64,000 nucleotides of DNA from Bacteroidales bacterium (lineage in GTDB: Bacteria > Bacteroidota > Bacteroidia > Bacteroidales > UBA932). Made by a program: the position numbers and the translations under genes. Location: NCBI GenBank assembly GCA_017476575.1, contig JAFUZO010000078.1:21511-85510 (forward strand), written 5' to 3'. Positions 9,335 to 18,193 of this stretch are shown piece by piece (within the stretch, counting starts at the first letter, position 1; each line of letters opens with the position of its first letter). The notes below the pieces were generated by a model. It was not told the DNA's origin. It saw only the letters and a list, made by a program, of their open reading frames with translations, and made no database searches.

Positions 9335-9565
9335 ATGGCGAAGATGAAAGGTGCGACGATTGTCGACATCGAACGATGTAAAGGCTGCCGGCTGTGCGTG
9401 GTGGCCTGTCCCCTCGGTGTGCTGGCCCTCACCACCAAGGCCGTGAACCTGAAGGGGTATCCCTATGCAGAAACCGTCCTGCAAGACACATGCACCGGCT
9501 GTACGGCCTGTGCGGTCGTCTGTCCCGACGGATGTATCACCGTTTATCGCAAGAAGGAGGAATGA
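9335..9565 (+). CDS. 4Fe-4S ferredoxin (delta) subunit of 2-oxoacid:ferredoxin oxidoreductase
   Basis: The 76-residue protein has two complete 4Fe-4S motifs, CKGCRLCVVACP and CTGCTACAVVCP, so it can carry two clusters. It is the usual small delta subunit that passes electrons from the TPP site of four-subunit Vor/Kor enzymes to external ferredoxin. The start at 9335 leaves a short basic N-terminus (MAKMKGATIVDIERC) as in homologues. An in-frame extension starting at 9278 has no family match. The stop lies within a few bases of the alpha subunit start, and the shared AAGGAGG at 9554-9560 is the RBS of the next gene. Confidence 0.88.
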   Translation: MAKMKGATIVDIERCKGCRLCVVACPLGVLALTTKAVNLKGYPYAETVLQDTCTGCTACAVVCPDGCITVYRKKEE

Positions 9566-9567
9566 CG

Positions 9568-10647
9568 ATGAAAGAAACTATCCTGATGAAAGGCAACGAG
9601 GCCATCGCCCACGCTGCCATCCGGACCGGCTGCGACGGCTATTTCGGCTATCCGATCACCCCGCAGTCGGAAATCCTCGAAACCCTTGCCGCCGAGAAGC
9701 CGTGGGAGACGACCGGCATGGTGGTCCTCCAGGCCGAAAGCGAGACCGCATCCATCAACATGGTCTATGGCGGTGCCGCTTCCGGTAAAAGAGTGATGAC
9801 CTCCTCCTCCTCTCCGGGTATCAGCCTGATGCAGGAGGGCATCTCCTACATGGCAGGCGCCGAGCTTCCCGCCCTCATCGTGAACGTATCCCGCGGCGGT
9901 CCGGGCCTGGGGACCATCCAGCCGAGCCAGGCGGACTATTTCCAGACCGTCAAAGGCGGCGGGCACGGCGATTACCGCCTCATCACCCTCGCCCCGGCCT
10001 CCGTCCAGGAGATGGCTGATTTCGTAGACCTCGCCTTCACTCTGGCCTTCCGTTACCGCAATCCGGCGATGATCCTCTCCGACGGTGCCATCGGCCAGAT
10101 GATGGAGAAGGTCGTCCTGCCCGAGTACAGGCCACGGCGGACCGAGGAAGAAATCGCCGCCGGATGCCCCTGGGCAACGACCGGCCGCAAGGGCCTCCGC
10201 TCCCCCAACATCATCACCTCCCTCGGGCTCCGCTCCGAAGAGATGGAGGCCATCAACCTCCGCCTCCAGGCGAAATACCGCGAGATCGAGCGGAAAGAAG
10301 TCCGCTATGAGGAATATTTGACCTCCGATGCGGAATACCTCATTGTCGCCTTCGGATCGGCCGCCCGGATTTCCAAGAAGGTCACCTCCCTTGCCCGGGA
10401 AGCAGGGATCAAAGCCGGACTCCTGCGTCCGATCACCCTGTGGCCGTTCCCGTCGGAGCGGATTGCATCCCTCTGCGGCCAGGTGAAAGGCATCCTTTCC
10501 CTGGAAATCAATGCCGGCCAGATGGTCGAGGACATCCGTCTCGCCGCCGGGGGCCGCATCCCGGTCAGATGGTACGGACGCCTCGGCGGAATCATCCCGG
10601 AGCCGGAAGAAGTCCTGGAAGAACTCAAGAAAATCGCAGCCCTATGA
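9568..10647 (+). CDS. vorB: 2-oxoacid:ferredoxin oxidoreductase alpha subunit (VorB/KorA type)
   Basis: The 359-residue protein starts MKETILMKGNEAIAHAAI and contains GYFGYPITPQSEI, the CoA/TPP-face motif of alpha subunits. It also has the conserved SSSSPGISLMQEGISYMAGAELP stretch and RGGPGLGTIQPSQADY. I place the start at 9568 because AAGGAGG (9554-9560) then has a normal 7-base spacing, whereas an ATG at 9562 would be too close. The complex oxidatively decarboxylates a 2-oxoacid to acyl-CoA, CO2 and reduced ferredoxin, or runs in reverse. The branched-chain aminotransferase and acyl kinase upstream favour 3-methyl-2-oxobutanoate and related substrates over 2-oxoglutarate. Sequence alone does not settle this. 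Confidence 0.85.
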   Translation: MKETILMKGNEAIAHAAIRTGCDGYFGYPITPQSEILETLAAEKPWETTGMVVLQAESETASINMVYGGAASGKRVMTSSSSPGISLMQEGISYMAGAELPALIVNVSRGGPGLGTIQPSQADYFQTVKGGGHGDYRLITLAPASVQEMADFVDLAFTLAFRYRNPAMILSDGAIGQMMEKVVLPEYRPRRTEEEIAAGCPWATTGRKGLRSPNIITSLGLRSEEMEAINLRLQAKYREIERKEVRYEEYLTSDAEYLIVAFGSAARISKKVTSLAREAGIKAGLLRPITLWPFPSERIASLCGQVKGILSLEINAGQMVEDIRLAAGGRIPVRWYGRLGGIIPEPEEVLEELKKIAAL

Positions 10648-11411
10648 CAACGGAAGAAATCATCCGGCCCGAAAACCTGGTGTACCGGAAACCGGAACTG
10701 CTCAATGATGTACCGATGCACTACTGCCCGGGATGCAGCCATGGGATGGTCCACAAGCTGGTCGCGGAAGTCATCGCAGAAATGGGCATGACCGAGAAAA
10801 CCATCGCCATCTCCCCGGTGGGATGCGCCGTATTCGCCTACAAATACATCGATGTCGACTGGCAGGAAGCGGCCCATGGCCGCGCACCCGCCCTCGCCTC
10901 CGCCGTCAAGCGTCTCTGGCCCGACCGGCTCGTGTTCACCTACCAGGGGGACGGTGACCTGGCCTGCATCGGCACCGGCGAAACCATCCACGCCATCAAC
11001 CGGGGCGAAAACATCGCCATCATCTTCATCAACAATGCCATCTACGGCATGACCGGCGGCCAGATGGCCCCGACCACCCTCCTGGGCATGAAGACCGCGA
11101 CCTGTCCCTATGGACGTGACGTCCATCTGCATGGCTATCCCTTGAAAATCACCGAAATCGCCGCCCTCCTGGACGGGTCCTGCTATGTCACCCGCCAGGC
11201 CGTCCACACGGTCGCCGCCATCCTGAAAGCCAAGAAGGCCATCCGCAAAGCCTTCGACTACTCGATGCAAGGACGTGGGGCCAGCCTCGTTGAAATCGTA
11301 TCGACCTGCAGCACCAGCTGGAAAATGACCCCGGAAAAAGCCAACCGGTGGATGGAAGAGAACATGTTCCCGTTCTACCCGCTCGGAGACCTTAAAGACA
11401 GCAAGCCATGA
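10644..11411 (+). CDS. 2-oxoacid:ferredoxin oxidoreductase beta subunit (TPP-binding)
   Basis: The 255-residue protein has the beta-subunit signature HYCPGCSHGMVHKL near residue 30, a ligand of the cluster/TPP region. The TPP-diphosphate motif follows as GDGDLACIGTGETIHAINRGENI with NNAIYGMTGGQM. Length is typical for KorB/VorA-type subunits. It starts by an ATGA overlap with the alpha gene and ends by an ATGA overlap with the gamma gene, so the three are translationally coupled. It binds thiamine diphosphate and magnesium and forms the active site together with alpha. Confidence 0.88.
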   Translation: MTTEEIIRPENLVYRKPELLNDVPMHYCPGCSHGMVHKLVAEVIAEMGMTEKTIAISPVGCAVFAYKYIDVDWQEAAHGRAPALASAVKRLWPDRLVFTYQGDGDLACIGTGETIHAINRGENIAIIFINNAIYGMTGGQMAPTTLLGMKTATCPYGRDVHLHGYPLKITEIAALLDGSCYVTRQAVHTVAAILKAKKAIRKAFDYSMQGRGASLVEIVSTCSTSWKMTPEKANRWMEENMFPFYPLGDLKDSKP

Positions 11412-11950
11412 CACACGAATTCATCCTGTCAGGATTCGGAGGACAGGGCGTCCTCTCGATGGGCAAGATCCTGGCATATGCCGGCCTCATGGAAGGCAAG
11501 GAAGTGACCTGGATGCCGGCCTACGGCCCCGAACAGCGCGGAGGAACCGCCAACGTCACCGTCATCATCAGCGACGATCCGGTCTCCTCGCCGATCCTCA
11601 GCACCTACGACACCGCCGTCGTCCTCAACCAGCCCTCCCTCGACAAGTTCGAGAGCAAGGTGAAGCCCGGCGGAACCCTTATCTACGACAGTTACGGCAT
11701 CAACGTTCCTCCGACCCGGGAGGACATCTCCGTCTACCGGATCGATGCCATGGAGAAGGCAGCCGAAGGCGACATGCTCAAAGTCTTCAACATGATCGTC
11801 CTCGGCGGCGTACTCAAAATCCATCCGGTTGTCAGCCTCGAGAGCGTGCTCCAGGCCCTCCGCAAAACCCTTCCCGAGCGCCATCATCACCTGATTCCGC
11901 AGAACGGGCAGGCCCTTCGCCTCGGCATGGACCTGGTCCGGGAAGGATAG
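11408..11950 (+). CDS. 2-oxoacid:ferredoxin oxidoreductase gamma subunit
   Basis: The 180-residue protein begins with the gamma-subunit hallmark FILSGFGGQGVLSMGKILAYAG and continues with MPAYGPEQRGGTANVTVIIS, as in KorC/VorC-type subunits that help bind CoA. It overlaps beta by four bases and is the last gene of the operon, 28 bases before a strong hairpin terminator. Nothing is missing compared with the family (about 175-190 residues). Confidence 0.88.
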   Translation: MTHEFILSGFGGQGVLSMGKILAYAGLMEGKEVTWMPAYGPEQRGGTANVTVIISDDPVSSPILSTYDTAVVLNQPSLDKFESKVKPGGTLIYDSYGINVPPTREDISVYRIDAMEKAAEGDMLKVFNMIVLGGVLKIHPVVSLESVLQALRKTLPERHHHLIPQNGQALRLGMDLVREG

Positions 11951-11977
11951 TCCCGTCCTGTTGAAAACTTTTTTGAT

Positions 11978-12014
11978 AAAAGGAGAGCGTCCTTGTTGGA
12001 CCTCTCCTTTTTTT
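11978..12014 (+). terminator. Intrinsic terminator of the buk-vor operon
   Basis: AAAAGGAGAG (11978-11987) and CTCTCCTTTT (12002-12011) form a perfect 10-bp stem with a 14-base loop, followed by further T residues. Confidence 0.85.
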
Positions 12015-12026
12015 CGAGTAAATTTG
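11996..12026 (+). promoter_or_regulatory. Promoter of purE
   Basis: TTG (11996-11998) and TAAATTTG (12019-12026) are separated by 20 bases, the Bacteroidetes -33/-7 arrangement. It overlaps the loop and downstream arm of the preceding terminator and lies 34 bases before the purE ATG. Confidence 0.7.
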
Positions 12027-12060
12027 TGCCCTGTTAATTAGTAGTCATCCTGGCCACCGT

Positions 12061-12528
12061 ATGAAAGTCAGCATCATCATGGGCTCGAAAAGCGACTGGG
12101 GCGTCATGTCCGCCGCTTGCGAGACGCTGGAGCATTTCGGCGTTCCCTACGAAAAGAAAGTCATCAGCGCACACCGTACGCCGCAGTTCTTCTGCGAGTA
12201 CATGGCTGCCGCCCGGGAGCGGGGAGTCGGCATCGTCATCGCCGGAGCCGGCGGAGCAGCCCATCTGCCGGGCATGGCTGCCGCCCTGACTCCTCTCCCG
12301 GTCATCGGCGTTCCCATCAAAAGCGCCGCCCTGAACGGACTGGATTCCCTCCTGTCCATCGTCCAGATGCCGTCGGGCATCCCCGTCGCGACGATGGCGA
12401 TCGACGGGGCCAAGAATGCAGCCCTTTACGCCGTCTCCATCCTGGCCCTCCATGATGAAGCCCTCGCTGCCCGGCTCGCAGCCTTCCGGCAGCAGCAGGC
12501 CGACAAAGTCCTCCAAACCGAACTATAA
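12061..12528 (+). CDS. purE: N5-carboxyaminoimidazole ribonucleotide mutase PurE
   Basis: The 155-residue protein has the phosphate-binding N-terminus [12 protein letters not shown], then SAHRTP with the key histidine and [13 protein letters not shown]. These match class I PurE, which rearranges N5-CAIR to CAIR. The [16 protein letters not shown] segment near residue 100 is also of the class I kind. Class I enzymes depend on PurK to make N5-CAIR, yet no purK is present in this window. PurE here opens the plus-strand purine cluster from its own promoter and is separated from purL by a 151-bp palindromic element. Cytoplasmic, normally an octamer. Confidence 0.93.
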   Translation: MKVSIIMGSKSDWGVMSAACETLEHFGVPYEKKVISAHRTPQFFCEYMAAARERGVGIVIAGAGGAAHLPGMAAALTPLPVIGVPIKSAALNGLDSLLSIVQMPSGIPVATMAIDGAKNAALYAVSILALHDEALAARLAAFRQQQADKVLQTEL

Positions 12529-12534
12529 GCCTCC

Positions 12535-12685
12535 GTTTTGAAATGATGGACTTTTTTATTGATACAGGGATTTTTGAGAAGATTTTTTCTGGATCCGGAG
12601 GAGGATAGCAGGGGCTATCTGACTGAGGAACCAGGAAAAAGATTCCAGAAAGACCTATCAAGAATTTGTCGAATCATTTCAAAAC
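12535..12685. repeat. 151-bp imperfect palindrome with 13-bp perfect ends
   Basis: The ends GTTTTGAAATGAT (12535-12547) and ATCATTTCAAAAC (12673-12685) are perfect inverted repeats. The centre GATAGC (12604-12609) / GCTATC (12614-12619) encloses a four-base loop. Between them the arms keep partial complementarity, for example TTGATA with TATCAA, and AGATTTTTTCTGG with a diverged copy near 12632-12650. The element is much more AT-rich than its flanks. It fills the purE-purL gap and ends 9 bases before the purL ATG. No open frame or transposase is present. It could be a MITE-like relic or a large leader hairpin. Confidence 0.75.
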
Positions 12686-12694
12686 AGACGCTAA

Positions 12695-15600
12695 ATGAAA
12701 CCATACCGTATCTTTGTCGAGAAGTATCCCGGATTCCAGGTCGAGGCGGAAAGCCTCCGGAATGAATTTAACGAAAACCTCTCGCTGGGTCTCCGTTCCC
12801 TGCGCCTGGTGAATGTCTACGACCTTTTCGGCTTCACGGAGGAACTCTTGGAGAAGTGCCGCTACGCCGTCTTCGGCGAAAGAGTGACCGACTCCGTGGC
12901 CGATGCTTGTCCCCTTGAAAGGAAAAGATACCTCGCCGTGGAATACATCCCCGGCCAGTTCGACCAGCGAGCCTCGTCGGCAGAGGACTGCATCCACCTG
13001 ATCGACCCCTCCGCCGAGGTGCAGATCCGCAGTTCGCGCCTGCTGATTTTCGACGACGACCTGTCCGAGGAGGGCCTGGAAGCCGTCCGCCACTATTATA
13101 TCAATGCCGTCGAATCCCGCCAGAAGGACCTTTCCCGGCTCAGCCTCCCGGAAAAGGCCGAGGTGAAACCGGTCCAGGTCCTCGACGGATTCACCGCCCT
13201 GGAGGACAGGGACCTTGCCCCCTTCTGCAGGCAATGGGGCCTCGCGATGAACACCGACGACCTCCGGATGGTGGTGGACTATTTCCGCAAAGAAGGGCGC
13301 AACCCCACGGAGACGGAACTCCGCATCCTCGATACCTACTGGAGCGACCATTGCCGCCACACGACCTTCACGACGCACCTCGACACCGTGACGGTGGAGC
13401 CGTCCTTCATCCAGGACGACATCAGGGAAAGCCTCGGCCGACTGGAGGCCATCCGCGTGGAACTCGGCCGCACGGACAAGCCTCTCTGCCTCATGGAACT
13501 CGCCACCATCGGCGCCCGATACCTCCGCAGGCAGGGACTCTTGGAAGACCTGGAACAGAGCGAGGAGAACAATGCATGCAGTATCTTCGTCGACGTCGAT
13601 GTAGACGGGGAACCGCAACGCTGGCTCCTCCAGTTCAAGAACGAGACCCATAACCATCCGACCGAGATCGAACCGTTCGGCGGAGCCGCCACCTGCCTGG
13701 GCGGGGCCATCCGCGACCCGCTCTCCGGCCGGGCCTACGTCTACCAAGCCATGCGTGTGACCGGCGCCGGGGACATCCTCAAGAGCGTCGCCGACACCCT
13801 GCCGGGCAAACTGCCCCAGCGGGTCATCTCCCGCAAGGCTGCTGCAGGCTATTCCAGCTACGGCAACCAGATCGGCCTGGCCACAACCCATGTCCGCGAA
13901 ATCTACCATGACGGCTACACGGCCAAGCGCCTCGAAATCGGCGCGGTCGTCGGTGCAGTCAAGGCTGCGGATGTCCGACGGGAAACACCCGTCGAAGGCG
14001 ATGTCATCCTCCTTCTTGGCGGCCGGACCGGACGCGACGGCATCGGCGGGGCGACAGGATCATCCAAGGAGCATACCGGAACCTCTCTCGAAACTTGCGG
14101 GAGTGAGGTGCAGAAAGGCAATCCACCGGAGGAGCGCCAGCTCCAACGCCTCTTCCGCCGCCCGGAGGTCACCCGCCTCATCAAGAAATCCAACGACTTC
14201 GGGGCCGGCGGAGTGAGCGTCGCCATCGGTGAACTGGCCCCGGGTCTGGACATCTACCTCGACCGGGTGCCCACCAAATACAGCGGTCTCAACGCCACCG
14301 AGCTCGCCATCAGCGAGTCGCAGGAGCGGATGGCCGTCGTCGTCGCAGCCCCGGACGTAGAAACGTTCCGGCACTATTGCCACAGCGAGAACGTGGAGGT
14401 GACCCATGTCGCCGATGTGACCGGCAGCGGCCGCATGCGCCTGTTCAAGGACGGACGGCTGGTTGCCGACCTCACCCGTGCCTTCATCGACAGCGCCGGG
14501 GCCGTCCACCATGCAGCAGCCGCCGTCCAGGCCGTCCCGGACATCGACCCTTTCAGTATTCCGGTCGAAGGGAAGGACCTTGCCGGACGCATGGCCGCCC
14601 TCATGGCCCTGCCCAATGTCGCCTCGCAGAAGGGACTGGTGGAGATGTTCGACTCCACCATCGGCCGCTCGACCGTGCTGATGCCCTACGGGGGCGCCTC
14701 CTTGAAGACGGAAACCCAGGTTTCCGTCCAGAAACTGCCCGTCAAGGGCTATACCGACACGGCCTCCATCATGGCCTTCGGCTACAATCCCTTCCTGACT
14801 TCGTGGAGTCCGTACCACGGAGCGGCTTACGCCGTGGTCGAAGCCTGCGCCAAGGTCGTCGCTGCGGGAGCCGACTACGCCGCGATGCGCTTCTCCTACC
14901 AGGAATACTTCGAACGGATGACCTCCGACCCGCACAGCTGGGGCAGACCGCTCGCAGCCCTTCTCGGCGCCCTCAAGATGCAGCTCGACCTGGGCCTGCC
15001 GTCCATCGGGGGCAAGGACTCCATGAGCGGCACCTTCGAGGACATCAGCGTACCGCCGACCCTCGTCGCCTTCGGCATCACCACCGTCAAGGCGCAGCAG
15101 GTCATCTCGCCGGAATTCAAGCATGCCGGTGACCGGATCTACCTCGTCCGGCATACACCCCGCCCCGACCGGATGCCGGACACGGACCGGTTGAAAGCCG
15201 GCTGGACCTTCGTCCACCAGGCCATCGCGGACAAGACCGTCACAGCCGCTTTCGCCCTCGGGTTCGGCGGCATCGCCGAGGCCGTGGCCAAGATGGCCTT
15301 CGGCAACGGTTATGGTGCGGACATCCAACTGCCGGAAGAAGGACTCTTCCGCTATGGTTACGGCTCCATCCTCGTCGCTTCGGAGCGGGAACTCGACTTC
15401 GACGATGCCCTGTATCTCGGCCGGGTGACGGACCGGGCGGAACTCCGCATCAACGGCGAGACCGTCGCCCTCGATGCCCTGGAGAAAGCTTGGGAGGGGC
15501 ATTACGCCAAGATCTATCCGCCGACCGCCGAAGCCGCGCACCGGGAGCTCGTGACCGGTGTGGGCACCCCGCACGAAAAGACCCTGCTCCGCTACCCCGG

Positions 15601-16420
15601 AGCACCGGTCAGACACCCTGTCGTCTATCTCCCCGTATTCCCGGGCACCAACTGCGACGAGGACACGGCCAAGGCCTTCCGCAAGGCCGGGGCAGAGGTC
15701 CGCACCGGCGTGTTCCGCAACCTCGGTGCCGACGACATCCACCAGTCCATCGCCGAGATGAAGGCGCAGATCGACACCTGCCACATCCTCGCCCTTGCGG
15801 GCGGTTTCTCGGCCGGAGACGAGCCCGACGGAAGCGGCAAGTTCATCGCCAATGTCCTTGGCAACCGTGACATCGCCACGGCCGTCCATGCCCTTCTCGA
15901 CCGCGGCGGCCTGATCCTCGGCATCTGCAACGGCTTCCAGGCCCTCGTCAAGAGCGGTCTCCTCCCCTACGGACGGCTGGGCATGGTGACCCGCGAATCC
16001 CCCACCCTCTTCCGCAACGACATCAACCGCCACATCTCCCAGATGGTGACGACCCGGGTGTCCACGACGGCCTCGCCCTGGCTGGCGGGGATGCGCCTCG
16101 GCGACCTCCACACCATCGCCGTGAGCCATGGGGAAGGCAAGTTCGTCGTCAGTGCGGAACTTGCCCGCACCCTGTTCGAACGGGGCCAGGTCGCCTTCCA
16201 GTATGTAGACCCTTCGGACGGCTCCGTCACGATGCAGTCCCCCTGCAACCCTAACGGTTCCTGCTATGCCATCGAAGGTATCATCAGTCCGACCGGCCAG
16301 ATCCTCGGCAAGATGGGACACACCGAACGCTACGAGAGGGGTACCTTCAAGAACATCGGAGGCTGCCTGGAGCAGGCCCTCTTCGACAATGCCGTGAAAT
16401 ACTTCCGACAGTCATGCTGA
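12695..16420 (+). CDS. purL: Phosphoribosylformylglycinamidine synthase, single-chain PurL
   Basis: The 1241-residue protein is the large fused FGAM synthase (about 1230-1300 residues in proteobacteria and Bacteroidetes). It converts FGAR, ATP and glutamine to FGAM. The linker region DTYWSDHCRHTTF (near residue 214) and the NETHNHPTEIEPFGGAATCLGG loop (about 313-334) are intact. A second pseudo-symmetric synthase half follows with GGKDSMSGTF. The C-terminal glutaminase has GICNGFQALVKSG with nucleophile Cys about residue 1078 and SHGEGKF with His about 1145. No PurS or PurQ is needed. The start is the first ATG after the palindrome. The last 7 bases overlap the next gene, so expression is probably coupled. 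Confidence 0.95.
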   Translation: MKPYRIFVEKYPGFQVEAESLRNEFNENLSLGLRSLRLVNVYDLFGFTEELLEKCRYAVFGERVTDSVADACPLERKRYLAVEYIPGQFDQRASSAEDCIHLIDPSAEVQIRSSRLLIFDDDLSEEGLEAVRHYYINAVESRQKDLSRLSLPEKAEVKPVQVLDGFTALEDRDLAPFCRQWGLAMNTDDLRMVVDYFRKEGRNPTETELRILDTYWSDHCRHTTFTTHLDTVTVEPSFIQDDIRESLGRLEAIRVELGRTDKPLCLMELATIGARYLRRQGLLEDLEQSEENNACSIFVDVDVDGEPQRWLLQFKNETHNHPTEIEPFGGAATCLGGAIRDPLSGRAYVYQAMRVTGAGDILKSVADTLPGKLPQRVISRKAAAGYSSYGNQIGLATTHVREIYHDGYTAKRLEIGAVVGAVKAADVRRETPVEGDVILLLGGRTGRDGIGGATGSSKEHTGTSLETCGSEVQKGNPPEERQLQRLFRRPEVTRLIKKSNDFGAGGVSVAIGELAPGLDIYLDRVPTKYSGLNATELAISESQERMAVVVAAPDVETFRHYCHSENVEVTHVADVTGSGRMRLFKDGRLVADLTRAFIDSAGAVHHAAAAVQAVPDIDPFSIPVEGKDLAGRMAALMALPNVASQKGLVEMFDSTIGRSTVLMPYGGASLKTETQVSVQKLPVKGYTDTASIMAFGYNPFLTSWSPYHGAAYAVVEACAKVVAAGADYAAMRFSYQEYFERMTSDPHSWGRPLAALLGALKMQLDLGLPSIGGKDSMSGTFEDISVPPTLVAFGITTVKAQQVISPEFKHAGDRIYLVRHTPRPDRMPDTDRLKAGWTFVHQAIADKTVTAAFALGFGGIAEAVAKMAFGNGYGADIQLPEEGLFRYGYGSILVASERELDFDDALYLGRVTDRAELRINGETVALDALEKAWEGHYAKIYPPTAEAAHRELVTGVGTPHEKTLLRYPGAPVRHPVVYLPVFPGTNCDEDTAKAFRKAGAEVRTGVFRNLGADDIHQSIAEMKAQIDTCHILALAGGFSAGDEPDGSGKFIANVLGNRDIATAVHALLDRGGLILGICNGFQALVKSGLLPYGRLGMVTRESPTLFRNDINRHISQMVTTRVSTTASPWLAGMRLGDLHTIAVSHGEGKFVVSAELARTLFERGQVAFQYVDPSDGSVTMQSPCNPNGSCYAIEGIISPTGQILGKMGHTERYERGTFKNIGGCLEQALFDNAVKYFRQSC

Positions 16421-17142
16421 AAAGAAACCTCATTTCGGACGGCCTGCGCAAGCAGGTCTATGACACGGATGACCCGGATGTCGTGGTCATCCATTTCAAG
16501 GACACCGTCACGGCCTATAACAATATCCGGAAGGCCGTGCTGGAAGGCAAGGGCGTGGTGAACAACGCCATCTCATCCCTGCTCTTCAGCTATCTCGCCG
16601 GAAAAGGCATCCGGACCCATTTCCTGTCGACGGACGGCGGACGCGAACAGATGTGCCGCCGGACAGCCGACATCCCCATCAAGATGGTAGTGCACAACTA
16701 CGTTGCAGGCCCCCTGGCCCAGAAACTCGCCCTGCAGGAGGGCCTCAAGCCGCCGGCCGTGATCTACGACCTGATCTACAGCACAGACGGCATCGACGAC
16801 CTGTTCATCAACGACTCCCAAGCCTTGGCCCTCGGCATCGCCGGAGCCGCCGACCTGGAGGTCATCTATGCGACGGCGCGGCGCATCAACGACATCCTCA
16901 CTCCCCTGTTCGCCCGGGCAGGACTCAAACTCGTGGACATGCAGCTTTCCTTCCGGCGCGACACCCGCGGCGAAATCATCCTCGCGGGCGAGATCAGCCC
17001 CGACACCTGCCGCATCTGGGATGCGGAGACGGACGAGAAACTGGACCGCGACCGCTTCCGCCACGACCTGGGCAAGATCGTGGCATCTTACGAAAAGGTA
17101 TATCAGAAACTCAGCGGCCTGATGGCCGCACAAGAAGCATAG
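16414..17142 (+). CDS. PurC-like protein, divergent SAICAR synthase paralogue
   Basis: The 242-residue product aligns over its full length with short bacterial PurC, for example [27 protein letters not shown] and DKLDRDRF-like ends. Several motifs that build the PurC active site are changed. The N-terminal GKAK-type loop reads SDGLRKQVY, the VRN...AAGS motif reads VHNYVAGPL, and the K-D...DP stretch reads [17 protein letters not shown] reads VDMQLSF, and GDEFSPD(G/T)SR reads [10 protein letters not shown]. These comparisons rest on my memory of E. coli PurC. The frame is intact and overlaps purL by 7 bases, with purM 4 bases downstream, so it is expressed as part of the operon. A canonical purC lies at 23827. 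A pseudoenzyme, regulatory partner or altered enzyme is inferred. Confidence 0.75.
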   Translation: MLKRNLISDGLRKQVYDTDDPDVVVIHFKDTVTAYNNIRKAVLEGKGVVNNAISSLLFSYLAGKGIRTHFLSTDGGREQMCRRTADIPIKMVVHNYVAGPLAQKLALQEGLKPPAVIYDLIYSTDGIDDLFINDSQALALGIAGAADLEVIYATARRINDILTPLFARAGLKLVDMQLSFRRDTRGEIILAGEISPDTCRIWDAETDEKLDRDRFRHDLGKIVASYEKVYQKLSGLMAAQEA

Positions 17143-17146
17143 CACT

Positions 17147-18172
17147 ATGGCAGCATCCTATGAAAAGGCAGGGGTGAACCTGGAGGCGGGCTACGAAGTC
17201 GTCCGCCGTATCAAGCAGCATGTCGCATCCACCGCCAGGACCGGGTCGATGGGAAACATCGGCTCGTTCGGCGGCATGTTCGACCTTTCCAGCCTCGGCA
17301 TCCGGGAGCCGGTCCTGGTGAGCGGCACCGACGGGGTGGGCACCAAGCTCAAGATCGCCTTCGCGATGGACAAGCACGACACCATCGGCATCGACGCCGT
17401 GGCAATGTGCGTCAACGACGTCCTCGCCCAGGGGGCCGAACCGCTCATCTTCCTGGACTATGTCGCCCTCGGGCACAACGTTCCGGAGAAAGTCGAGGCC
17501 ATCGTGGCCGGCGTCGCCGAGGGATGCCGACAGGCCGGTTGCGCCCTTGTGGGCGGCGAGACGGCCGAAATGCCGGGCATGTACGCCGACGGGGAATACG
17601 ACATCGCGGGGTACACTACCGGTGTCGTAGAGAAATCCCGGCTTATCGACGGGTCCAAGGTCAAGGTCGGGGACGCGCTCGTGGGCATCGCCTCATCCGG
17701 TGTCCATTCCAACGGATTCAGTCTCGTCCGCAAGATCGTCGCCGACAGCGGCCACAGCTACCATGACCCGGTTCCGGAACTGGGCGGCGAAACGCTCGGT
17801 GCGGTCCTCCTGACACCGACCCGGATCTACGTCCGGCAGGTTCTCGATGTCATCCGCCGGTGCGATGTCCACGGCGTCGCCCACATCACGGGCGGCGGTT
17901 TCGACGAGAACATCCCCCGTATCCTGCACGAAGGGCAGGGCCTCGAAATCCGGGAGGGCAGCTGGGAGATCCTGCCCGTCTTCCGGGTCCTCGAAGCCTG
18001 GGGCGGCATCCCCCACCGCGAGATGTTCAACATCTTCAACATGGGCATCGGCATGGTCCTCGCCCTCGATGAAGCGGATGCGGCGCAGGCTATCGGCATC
18101 CTCGCCTCCCACGGCGAGAAGGCATCCGTCATCGGCCGGGTCATCGCGGAGCCGGGCGTCCATATCCAGTAA
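17147..18172 (+). CDS. purM: Phosphoribosylformylglycinamidine cyclo-ligase PurM
   Basis: The 341-residue protein has the AIR synthase signatures [13 protein letters not shown] (about residues 57-69) and [11 protein letters not shown] (about 139-149). The late [15 protein letters not shown] segment matches the PurM C-terminal domain. It closes the imidazole ring of FGAM with ATP to form AIR in the cytoplasm. Length is normal (about 345). It begins 4 bases after the PurC-like gene and is followed by purH after 21 bases, placing it in the middle of the plus-strand purine operon. Confidence 0.95.
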   Translation: MAASYEKAGVNLEAGYEVVRRIKQHVASTARTGSMGNIGSFGGMFDLSSLGIREPVLVSGTDGVGTKLKIAFAMDKHDTIGIDAVAMCVNDVLAQGAEPLIFLDYVALGHNVPEKVEAIVAGVAEGCRQAGCALVGGETAEMPGMYADGEYDIAGYTTGVVEKSRLIDGSKVKVGDALVGIASSGVHSNGFSLVRKIVADSGHSYHDPVPELGGETLGAVLLTPTRIYVRQVLDVIRRCDVHGVAHITGGGFDENIPRILHEGQGLEIREGSWEILPVFRVLEAWGGIPHREMFNIFNMGIGMVLALDEADAAQAIGILASHGEKASVIGRVIAEPGVHIQ

Positions 18173-18193
18173 ACCCCTAACACGTAGACATAT

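Noticed and set aside
9335..11950. Assignment of the four-subunit enzyme as 2-oxoglutarate oxidoreductase (Kor)
   Set aside because: Not excluded, but the aminotransferase and acyl kinase in the same operon fit branched-chain 2-oxoacids better.
12019..12694. Purine riboswitch upstream of purE or purL
   Set aside because: The conserved three-way junction core was not found; the purL leader is one long palindrome instead.
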